Shown here piece by piece: positions 1 through 6,161 of a DNA stretch of 10,100 bases; positions within the stretch are counted from its first letter, which is position 1, and each line of letters starts with the position of its first letter. A program made the translations under genes and the position numbers. The notes under the pieces were generated by a model. That model was not told where the DNA came from and made no database searches. It saw nothing but the letters and a program-made list of their open reading frames with translations. Source of the stretch: Verrucomicrobiota bacterium (GTDB taxonomy: Bacteria > Verrucomicrobiota > Verrucomicrobiia > Verrucomicrobiales > DEV007); the NCBI GenBank assembly GCA_027618625.1, contig JAQCER010000055.1, positions 1-10,100 of the forward strand, in the 5' to 3' direction.

Positions 1-2
1 GC

Positions 3-122
3 TCAAAATCAGCAATTGAACTTGCGCCCACTCTACCCGTAGACACTCCAAAAAGTGAGTTCTGAATTTGGGATACCACGAGCGGGATTCCGCTGCACAA
101 GCTCGATGAGCATGGAGGCGTC
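3..122 (+). pseudogene. Upstream remnant of the WD40 gene, interrupted by in-frame TGA at 63-65
   Basis: In the same frame as the WD40 gene, codons run open from the window edge (position 3) to a TGA at 63-65. They then resume with IWDTTSGIPLHKLDEHGG leading straight into the downstream repeats. The piece after the stop is a clear WD40 half-blade: the WD pair, a short turn, and a hydrophobic strand ending in the GH-like EHGG. The 20 codons before the stop (SKSAIELAPTLPVDTPKSEF) are not recognisable as a blade and could be a linker after another domain. The two other forward frames are closed here (TAG at 40-42, TGA at 17-19), which supports this frame. Inference: the gene once started left of the window and was cut by a nonsense mutation, or the TGA is a base-call error. 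Confidence 0.55.
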
Positions 123-1598
123 GTGTGGTCCGTGGCATTCTCTCCGGATGGTGAACGGGTCGTCACCGCTTGTTGGGATCGGAAGGCCCGAGTGTGGAAT
201 GTGGCCGACGGCAAGGAGTTGGCCACGTTCACAGGGCACGGCGACGCCGTGATTGCCGTGGCTGTTTCCCCGGATGGAAAACGAATCGGCAGCGGCAGCC
301 TGGATACCACGGCCAGCGTTTGGGATGCGGCAAACGGCGAGGAACTGTTCACCCTTTGGGGGCACAATTCTGCGGTAACCACGGTGGCCTTTTCGGCGGA
401 TGGCCAGCGGATCGCCACCGCCGGAGACGATCAAACGGCTCGGGTGTATGAAGCAGGTGGGCGTCATCAATTGCTCGCCGTCAAAAAGCATGGCTCTCCG
501 ATCAGTTCCGTGGCCTTTTCTCAGGACGGTCAGCGGATCATCACCGGTGGCGGGTCGGTAGTCTATTCTCCCGATGGTGTGGATAAGATTCTTCCAGGCA
601 GCGGGGACCGGACGATCAAGATTTGGGAGATTGACGACAACGAGGCGCTCACTCTGAAAGGACACACAAAAGGAGTCTTAACCGCGGCCTTTTCTCCGGA
701 CGGCCAGCGCATTGTCACCGGCAGCCTGGATAAGACTGCGAGAATCTGGGACGCGACCACCGGGAAATTCCTGCGGACGTTTCAAGGCCACACCGAAGGG
801 ATTCGCTGCGTGGCCTTTTCTCCGGATGGCCAGCGAATCGTCACCGCCAGCTTTGATAAGACGGCTAAGGTTTGGGATGTGCGTGCGAGCGGTCCGCCAT
901 TGGTCAGCTTTGCCCGGCACGGCAACCTTCTCATTTCCGCAGCCTTTTCTCCGGATGGCCGGCGGGTCGTCACCGGCGGACATGATGGCACGGCCAAGGT
1001 TTGGGATTCGGCCAGCGGAGAGGAACTTTTCACACTTCAGGAAGGAACGCGTAAGATTTGGTCCGTCGCCTTCTCTCTAGATGGTCGGCGAATTCTCACG
1101 AGCAACGAATCGGGGGATTACGACGCCACCATTTGGGATGCCACCAGCAGAAAGCGAATTCGCGGCCTGAAGGGCCACCGCTCTTGGGTCATGTCCGCGA
1201 CGTTCTCGCCGGATGGTCGGCGAATCGCCACCGCCAGCGCCCACCCCGATAATACGGCCAAAGTGTGGGACGCGGCGACCGGTGACTGCCTCCACACGCT
1301 CAATGGGCACAGCGATGCGGTCATGTCCGTGACATTTTCGCCCGACGGCCAAAGAATCCTCACCGGTAGCCGGGATCAGACCGCCAGGTTGTGGGATGCG
1401 GCAAGCGGAAGGGAGCTGCTCGCTCTCAATGGGCATCGCGGTTGGGTGATTACGGTGGCGTTTTCGCCAGACGGTCGGCGGATTGTCACCGCCAGCAGCG
1501 ATTGGACCGCCAAGGTCTGGGAGGCCGCTTCCCCGGAACAAGTCGCGGACTGGCGCCTGGAAGAGGCGCGGCGAGAGAGTGAAGCCGCGCGCGAGTAG
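123..1598 (+). CDS. WD40 repeat (beta-propeller) protein, N-terminally truncated
   Basis: Eleven consecutive WD40 blades of about 42 residues are visible, each built on a VAFSPDG-x-RI-[VL]-T-[GA]-S-x-D-x-TA-[KR]-[VI]-WD core followed by a hydrophobic strand and GH. Blade 4 carries a longer insertion (GGGSVVYSPDGVDKI) and blades 8 and 9 short ones. WD40 propellers are protein-binding scaffolds with no catalysis. In Verrucomicrobia and Planctomycetes such arrays are often the C-terminal part of membrane Ser/Thr kinases, but no kinase domain is in view. The tail after the last blade (SPEQVADWRLEEARR) is charged and probably helical. The first possible start after the upstream TGA is GTG at 123, with GGAGG at 114-118 four bases before it. 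That would begin the protein in mid-blade, so it is more likely a decay fragment or an opportunistic start than the native N-terminus. Eleven blades do not fit one seven-blade propeller, which also suggests missing sequence upstream. No signal peptide is visible. Confidence 0.85.
   Translation: MWSVAFSPDGERVVTACWDRKARVWNVADGKELATFTGHGDAVIAVAVSPDGKRIGSGSLDTTASVWDAANGEELFTLWGHNSAVTTVAFSADGQRIATAGDDQTARVYEAGGRHQLLAVKKHGSPISSVAFSQDGQRIITGGGSVVYSPDGVDKILPGSGDRTIKIWEIDDNEALTLKGHTKGVLTAAFSPDGQRIVTGSLDKTARIWDATTGKFLRTFQGHTEGIRCVAFSPDGQRIVTASFDKTAKVWDVRASGPPLVSFARHGNLLISAAFSPDGRRVVTGGHDGTAKVWDSASGEELFTLQEGTRKIWSVAFSLDGRRILTSNESGDYDATIWDATSRKRIRGLKGHRSWVMSATFSPDGRRIATASAHPDNTAKVWDAATGDCLHTLNGHSDAVMSVTFSPDGQRILTGSRDQTARLWDAASGRELLALNGHRGWVITVAFSPDGRRIVTASSDWTAKVWEAASPEQVADWRLEEARRESEAARE
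688..1000 (+). repeat. Near-identical DNA repeats inside the WD40 array
   Basis: Blades 5, 6 and 7 share nearly unchanged nucleotide stretches: CCTTTTCTCCGGA[CT]GGCC recurs at about 693, 816 and 948, each followed by a similar GTCACCG segment. Shared synonymous codons suggest recent duplication or gene conversion of single blades rather than protein-level conservation alone. Such arrays gain and lose blades by unequal recombination and are prone to assembly collapse. Confidence 0.6.
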
Positions 1599-1693
1599 GG
1601 CGGGCCTGCGCGCGAAATAGCGGCAGAGGGCCCTGAATTCCATTCTTTCAAACTTTTGTGAAGGGATTCGCGCTCGCACGGCGCATGAGGGTG

Positions 1694-1713
1694 TGAAGGG
1701 ACAATGCCCTTCA
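1694..1713. other. Perfect stem-loop between the WD40 and kelch genes
   Basis: TGAAGGG (1694-1700) pairs with CCCTTCA (1707-1713) around a six-base loop. It lies about 95 bases after the WD40 stop codon. No T-run follows on either strand, so it does not meet the usual picture of an intrinsic terminator. It may be a factor-dependent terminator stem or an mRNA end stabiliser. Confidence 0.35.
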
Positions 1714-1738
1714 TCAAACGGATCGCACGGGGCCTGAG

Positions 1739-1755
1739 AAGGCCGTGCCGGCCTT
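1739..1755. other. Perfect GC-rich stem-loop in the kelch gene leader
   Basis: AAGGCCG (1739-1745) pairs with CGGCCTT (1749-1755) around a three-base loop. The 1599-1778 gap therefore holds two hairpins and no visible gene. There is no T-run after it on either strand. It would lie in the 5' leader of the kelch mRNA if transcription starts upstream. Confidence 0.35.
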
Positions 1756-1859
1756 AAACAATCAAAAACTCAAATACCATGAAAACGAACTGCAATCCAG
1801 GTTCCTCGGCGGACCTCAGTCAATCCTCAACCATAAAGCGCCATGTCGGCGGCGGGTGG

Positions 1860-3284
1860 ATGAAAACGACGACACAAAAGATCCGTCGGAGCCTGCTCCT
1901 TCCGATCATGCTCACCCTGATACTAGGCATCCCCTCTGCGGTCGCGGGCGATAGCTGGACCCGAAAAGCCGATATGATCACGGCGCGGAGCGGCCAAGCC
2001 TCCTGCGCTCTCGACGGGAAGATCTACACTTTCGGAGGAACGCCGAATGGCAGTGGAACTTCCTCCATCAGCGCCGTCGAGGTGTATGATCCGACGACGA
2101 ATACGTAAACCGCCAAAGCCGATATGCCCTCGTCCAGGGCGTGGACTGCATGCGATACGGTGAGCGGCAAGATTTACGTCTTTGGAGGCGATTCCGCTTT
2201 CTTATCCAGCCCTCTCGGAACCGTGGAGGAGTATGATCCCACGACGAACACCTGGGCCAATAAAGCCGACATGCCAACCGCCCGTTCCGGCAGCGCCGCC
2301 GTCGTAATCGAAGGAAAAATCTATGTCCTCGGCGGGTTGACCACTTGGGGCTCCGCCGTGGCGGATGTCGAGGTCTACGATCCAGCGATCAACACCTGGG
2401 AGACCAAGGCCCCCTTGCCGAAACCCAGGGGACTCCTCTGCGCCGCCGTGGTGGACGGAAAGATCTTCGCCATCGGCTCTTCCCTGCCGCCCAACGGTCC
2501 TTGGTCGCGCACCGTGGAAATGTATGATCCCGCGTCCGATACTTGGAGCAAACGCACCGATATGCCGAGCGCGCGAGGGGCCTTGGCCTGTGCTGCGGTT
2601 AACGGACGGATTTACGTCATTGGCGGAAGGGATGGCGGATCGATCTATGCCGCGAACGAGGAATACGACCCCGAAACCGACAACTGGATCAAGCGGGCGC
2701 CCATCCGGATGACGGACTCGGGAGGGCAAACGGCACTCGCCAGCTTGAGCACGACCGCGCTGAATGGTCGAATCTACGCCATCGGCGGACAGAGGAACAT
2801 CGGCGGAATCTCCGAGCGCCTCGTTCTAGAATACACCCCGCCGATCGTCACGCCCGAAGTGCGCCTGGTGGTTGCTGCCACCGAACTCGGCACGGTTTTC
2901 GTGTCACCGCTAATGGAGAGCTATACGGCTGGCGCCGAAGTCACGGTGACGGCAGAGCCAGAGCGAGGCTTCGAGTTGGTCAAATGGACTTACGGTGGTG
3001 AAGAGTTCACCACCAATCCGGCGACCATTGTCATCAAAGAAGGCGCGACTCTGGTGCCGATATTTGCCCGAAAGGTCGCAGAGCCGATCAGCATCGACAT
3101 CGCACCCGCCATGGCCATCACTTGGAACTCACAAGAAGGCAAGACCTACGAGATCCTGTCTAGCACCGACCTTGAGAACTGGGTGGTCGAAGTGGAGGGC
3201 ATCGAAGGAACAGGCGAGAACTCAACTCAATTTTTCCTTCGCACCACTTCCGAGATCTACTATCGCGTCGCCGAAACGCCGTAA
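1860..3284 (+). pseudogene. Secreted kelch-repeat protein, interrupted by in-frame TAA at 2106-2108
   Basis: One frame runs through 1860-3284 except for a TAA at codon 83, so the product would be split into 1860-2108 and a C-terminal piece openable at ATG 2124. From ATG 1860 there is a good Sec signal peptide: KTTTQKIRR, a hydrophobic run of about 16 residues, then AVA before Gly30. An in-frame ATG at 1779 would add 27 residues ahead of it, so 1860 is preferred. Six kelch repeats follow, with hallmarks such as GKIYVFGG and YDPTTNTW. The TAA falls exactly where the repeat wants Trp (YDPTTNT, then stop, then TAKADMP). After the propeller, residues about 334-405 resemble an InlB B-type / bacterial repeat Ig-like domain (GYxF-like RGFELVKW). 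About 408-474 form a small C-terminal module (WNSQEGKTYEIL..STDLENW..YYRV) that I recall from Verrucomicrobia surface proteins. The role is probably extracellular binding; no enzyme is implied. The TAA needs two base changes from TGG. Confidence 0.82.
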
Positions 3285-3309
3285 GCCCGTAAGCGGCGCG
3301 GCAGTCTAA

Positions 3310-3346
3310 CGCCTTCCTCAAGGTCAGGGGTTTCGTGAGGGAGGCG
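3310..3346 (+). terminator. Candidate terminator stem-loop after the kelch gene
   Basis: CGCCTTCCTCA (3310-3320) pairs with TGAGGGAGGCG (3336-3346): 11 pairs including one G-U wobble, with a 15-base loop. It begins 26 bases after the kelch stop codon, the right place for a terminator or mRNA 3' stabiliser. No T-run follows, so an intrinsic terminator of the E. coli type is not shown. Confidence 0.4.
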
Positions 3347-3394
3347 CTCGCTGTCTTGTCACCTGACTTGACCCGCCGAACTTGCGGTGAAGAG

Positions 3395-3908
3395 GTGAAG
3401 AACAAAGTGACTGGCACTTTATCAGAGAAGACCTTCCGCCGTCATTTCGACGAAGAAGGATCGCTGTTTCCGGAGCTGGCGGGCTTGGTCTCGGCGCAGT
3501 TGGAAAAGGAGGTTTCCCGAGTCCTCAAACACTTTCCGGACTGGGTCCGGCCATGCCCCGACATCCAGAAGGAGCGTCGCATTGGATATCGTCCGGCAAG
3601 AACATCGTCTCGGAACTCAAGGCGTTCATGGCGAATCCAGCCGAGGAGGAGCACCGCTTCACGTATCCCGACGGCGTCCGCAGATCGCTGCTGTCGAAGA
3701 TCGCGGAAGCCCGGCTGGACCTCGATTGCCGCACGGAGAAGATCGGTTCCCCGCACGGGCTGGTCTGCAAAAAGAACGACAACTCGCACGGCCGCGCGCG
3801 CTCCGCGTCGCCGACGAAAAGCTGCTGGAAGCCATTCGTGAAATCGACCCTGCGGTGAAATCCAAGTCTGCCGGGAAGGCAGACGTCGCGCCCCGGCGGA
3901 GGAAGTGA
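3395..3908 (+). pseudogene. Unrecognised gene broken by two frameshifts
   Basis: A protein-like reading appears only by joining three frames. The first segment (to about 3565) gives FRRHFDEEGSLFPELAGLV and VLKHFPDWVRPCPDI. The second (about 3565-3795) gives SGKNIVSELKAFMANPAEE, HRFTYPDGVRRSLLSKI and LDCRTEKIGSPHGLVCKKN. The third (about 3795 to the TGA at 3906-3908) gives ALRVADEKLLEAIREIDPAV and a basic tail ending PRRRK. Each segment has the charged, amphipathic composition of real coding sequence, while the alternatives in the same stretch are Arg/Ser/Pro-rich shadow. Both frame changes are in the same direction, as single-base deletions would give. The true start is unclear: a GTG at 3335 or one at 3394 opens the first frame. 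I do not recognise the family and assign no function. Decay or indel sequencing errors would both explain it. Confidence 0.5.
3404..3420. repeat. Short perfect inverted repeat
   Basis: AAAGTG (3404-3409) and CACTTT (3415-3420) form a perfect inverted repeat around ACTGG, near the 5' edge of the frameshifted gene. It could be a small hairpin or the end of a repetitive element. Nothing else in the window repeats it. Confidence 0.3.
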
Positions 3909-4007
3909 GCGACTGTCAAGGTCATGGGGTCGAAAGGTCGAAAGTCATAAGCCAGGAGGATTGGCGGGAGCCTCTTCCCGTCCCCTGCCCCTTGACTTTC
4001 CCGGCCC
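3909..4007. repeat. Gene-free stretch with tandem GTCGAAAG and flanking inverted repeat
   Basis: Two back-to-back copies of GTCGAAAG occupy 3929-3944. The sequence GAAAGTCA (3940-3947) is matched by its complement TGACTTTC at 3993-4000, with an imperfect GCGGGA/TCCCGT stem between them. This makes a possible nested hairpin just upstream of the ABC-F remnant. No coding signal is visible here; the stretch may be an intergenic repeat. Confidence 0.3.
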
Positions 4008-4163
4008 ATGCTCGCTGTTGACAATGTTTCCATGCAGTTCGGCGGCCAGACGCTCTTCAGCGGCCTGTCCTTCATCCTGCGGTGCGGAACAGCCAGACCT
4101 CGGCGTCCTGCTACCGTGTCACAGTTCATGATGTTGACAAAAGGCACTCTCAGCTGGCTTTGA
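4008..4163 (+). pseudogene. 5' remnant of an ABC-F family ATPase gene
   Basis: A 51-codon frame from ATG 4008 opens with MLAVDNVSMQFGGQTLFSGL followed by SFILRCG. This is the characteristic start of ABC-F proteins (EttA/Uup-like, soluble ATPases with two ABC domains that act on the ribosome): a first strand xLxxxNVSxxFGGxxLFxxLSF preceding the Walker A. After about residue 27 (near position 4088) the match stops abruptly. The next residues (TARPRRPATVSQFMMLTKGT) are unrelated, and TGA at 4161-4163 closes the frame. The Walker A GPNGxGKS never appears. An intact member would exceed 500 residues, so over 90% is gone, consistent with a deletion or insertion junction near 4088. It is too short to be functional. 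Confidence 0.6.
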
Positions 4164-4246
4164 GCCTTCCACAGGAGAAGTGACATCGTTCTGCCCGAAT
4201 CCCCAACTCCCAAATTGCCGACGCACTGCGATCTGCCGACCCCCGA
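4164..4246. other. Short non-coding spacer after the ABC-F remnant
   Basis: This lies between the end of the fused ABC-F remnant and the end of the HIT gene. The two converge here, yet no clear terminator hairpin or T-run is visible. No coding signal is supported on either strand. Confidence 0.3.
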
Positions 4247-4594
<348 letters not shown>

Positions 4595-4660
4595 TCAAGG
4601 TTCCAGTATCTCAGCTGAAACGTCAAGTTCACCGGCGGAGGCATTCCTGATCTCTGGTGC

Positions 4661-4753
4661 CTAGCCTGGATTATGCATGAGCGATCTACTGCGACTTGCA
4701 AAAGACTCCATTTGCTGCGTCTCGCTACGATCTTCATGAATAACCCAGGCTAG
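4661..4753. mobile_element. MITE-like 85-bp element with imperfect terminal inverted repeats and CTAG duplication
   Basis: The termini CCTGGATTATGCATGA (from 4665) and, on the opposite strand, CCTGGGTTATTCATGA (from 4749) match at 14 of 16 positions. Both ends are flanked directly by CTAG (4661-4664 and 4750-4753), as expected for a 4-bp target duplication. Some resemblance continues inward (GATC, GCGA and GAC segments). There is no room for a transposase, so this is a MITE or an internally deleted insertion sequence. The 4-bp duplication and ends starting CC would fit the IS1380 family; that assignment is inference. The right CTAG supplies the stop codon of carboxynorspermidine synthase. The alternative is a plain hairpin terminator whose CTAG flanks are an extension of the stem. 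Confidence 0.55.
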
Positions 4754-5937
4754 TCCAGTTCCTTGATGCTCTCGTGCCACGGCAGCCCGTATTGGTTCAG
4801 GTCTGCCATGAAAGGATCGGGATCGAATTCTTCAATGTTGAAGACACCTGCACCTGTCCACTTTCCTTCCGCGATCATCTTGGCTCCAATCGTCGCCGGA
4901 ACACCGGTCGTGTAGGACACCGCTTGTGCGCCGGTCTCTTTGAAGCACTCCTGATGGTCGCAGGTATTGTACACAGTGTATCGTCGACGCTTGCCATCCT
5001 TCAAGCCGTCGATCACGCAGCCGATCCAGGTCTTGCCTACGGTGCGGGGGCCCAGCGATGCAGGATCCGGCAGCAGTGCCTTAAGGAATTGCAATGGGAT
5101 GATCTCCTGGCCGTTGTAGCTGATGGGTTCGATCGATGTCATCCCCACGTTCTGGAGCACTTCCAGATGCTTGATGTAGTTGTCCGAGAACGTCATCCAG
5201 AACCGGATCCGTTTCAGGCCGTTGATGTTCTTCACCAGCGATTCCAGCTCCTCGTGGTAAATGAGAAACGCCTTCTTCGGCCCGATGCCCTCAGAGAAAT
5301 CGAAGGTCTGGCTGAACTCCAGCGGCTTCGTCTCGACCCACTCACCGTTTTCCCAGTAGCGACCGTTCGCGGTCACTTCTCGAATATTGATCTCTGGATT
5401 AAAGTTGGTGGCGAAAGGGTGGCCATGGTCGCCAGCGTTGCAGTCGATGATCTCGATCTCATGGATCTCATCAAAGTGGTGCTTCTGCGCATAGGCGCAA
5501 TAAACACCCGTCACCCCGGGATCAAACCCTGAGCCCAACAGCGCCAGAAGGCCCGCCTCTTTGAACCTGTCCCGGTACGCCCACTGCCAGCCATACGAAA
5601 ACTTTGCCTCATTCGGCGGCTCGTAGTTGGCAGTATCCACATAGTGGGCGCCAGCTTCCAGGCAGCCATCCATAATGCTCAGATCCTGATAAGGAAGGGC
5701 AACATTCACGACCAGATCCGCGCCAAACTCCCGGATCAACGCCGCTACCTGCGCAGAATCATCCGCATCAATCTGAGCCGTCTGAATCGGGCGGCTCAAT
5801 TCCGTTGCGATCGCATCGCACTTCGACTTCGTCCGGCTCGCCAGCATGATCTCCGGAAAGACCTCCGGCAGACCGGCACACTTGTGGACCACAACCCGGC
5901 TGACGCCACCGGCTCCGATGATTAGTAGTTTTGCCAT
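4750..5937 (-). CDS. Carboxynorspermidine/carboxyspermidine synthase (saccharopine dehydrogenase family)
   Basis: This intact 395-residue protein matches the CANSDH/CASDH group of saccharopine dehydrogenase-like enzymes over its whole length. It opens with a Rossmann fold (KLLIIGAGGVSRVVVHKCAG, dinucleotide loop at residues 8-13). It continues through ADLVVNVALPYQDLSIMDGC, HYVDTANYEPPNEAKF, GSGFDPGVTGVYCAYAQKH and a C-terminal TGVPATIGAKMIAEGKW. These enzymes use NADPH to condense aspartate semialdehyde with diaminopropane or putrescine, giving carboxynorspermidine or carboxyspermidine. NspC then decarboxylates these to norspermidine or spermidine. The amine used here cannot be read from the sequence, and no nspC is in the window. 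The last glycine of the usual GxGGVG loop is Ser13. ATG 5937 has an AAGAGA-type ribosome-binding site a few bases before it. The stop TAG lies in the CTAG at the edge of the MITE-like element. It follows the histidine kinase gene on the same strand after 224 bases. Confidence 0.92.
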   Translation of the reverse strand: MAKLLIIGAGGVSRVVVHKCAGLPEVFPEIMLASRTKSKCDAIATELSRPIQTAQIDADDSAQVAALIREFGADLVVNVALPYQDLSIMDGCLEAGAHYVDTANYEPPNEAKFSYGWQWAYRDRFKEAGLLALLGSGFDPGVTGVYCAYAQKHHFDEIHEIEIIDCNAGDHGHPFATNFNPEINIREVTANGRYWENGEWVETKPLEFSQTFDFSEGIGPKKAFLIYHEELESLVKNINGLKRIRFWMTFSDNYIKHLEVLQNVGMTSIEPISYNGQEIIPLQFLKALLPDPASLGPRTVGKTWIGCVIDGLKDGKRRRYTVYNTCDHQECFKETGAQAVSYTTGVPATIGAKMIAEGKWTGAGVFNIEEFDPDPFMADLNQYGLPWHESIKELD

Positions 5938-6161
5938 GATTCTCTTGATATCAAACTCACGATAGCCAGTCGATCATCATACAGCACGGTGCAACTACCA
6001 AAGCTGAGAAACATCATCAATCCTCTCAAGTCTTCCCGGGCTCCCGATGCGCGCGTTTGAGCTCGCTCCGGCGTCGAAAATCACCGCAGGCGCGAGATGT
6101 CGCGTGCATCATCGTCACGCCGCCATCAGAACGGCAATGTCGACTTCTAAAAAGGGCAAGG
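5938..6161 (-). promoter_or_regulatory. Leader region of carboxynorspermidine synthase, possible promoter
   Basis: The 224-base gap between the kinase stop and the synthase start is long enough for a separate promoter. On the minus strand a TATGAT hexamer lies at 5976-5981, about 40 bases before the start codon, which would suit a -10 element. No convincing -35 sits 16-18 bases further up. No terminator hairpin with a T-run follows the kinase gene, so readthrough is also possible. Confidence 0.25.

Noticed and set aside
33..665. Long minus-strand frame of 210 codons opposite the WD40 gene
   Set aside because: Its repeats (AIRRKGH-like) are the antisense image of the WD40 repeats. It has no family resemblance of its own. 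The same applies to the minus-strand frame at 1077-1679.
688..1560. Regularly spaced repeats that could suggest a CRISPR array
   Set aside because: The spacing is about 125 bases, the repeats are in frame and encode WD40 blades, and there are no unique 30-40 base spacers.
2106..2108. Programmed stop readthrough or genetic code change
   Set aside because: Interruptions use TGA, TAA and TAG, TGG is used normally, and intact genes stop normally. No selenocysteine-type element or readthrough context is visible.
2202..2729. Minus-strand frame of 175 codons opposite the kelch gene
   Set aside because: It is the antisense shadow of the kelch repeats, with low-complexity Gly/Arg/His composition and no recognisable domain.
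3659..4213. Minus-strand frame of 184 codons across the decayed region
   Set aside because: It spans both the frameshifted gene and the ABC-F remnant in antisense, is Arg/Ser rich, and shows no domain. One phrase near its start (FVNIMNCDT) looks less random, but I could not tie it to a family.
4774..5532. Plus-strand frame of 252 codons opposite carboxynorspermidine synthase
   Set aside because: The minus-strand product matches a known enzyme along its whole length. The plus-strand frame is a by-product of codon bias.
5976..5981. Strong sigma-70 promoter for carboxynorspermidine synthase
   Set aside because: Only the TATGAT hexamer is good. No matching -35 at 16-18 bases was found, so it is kept only as a low-confidence leader note.
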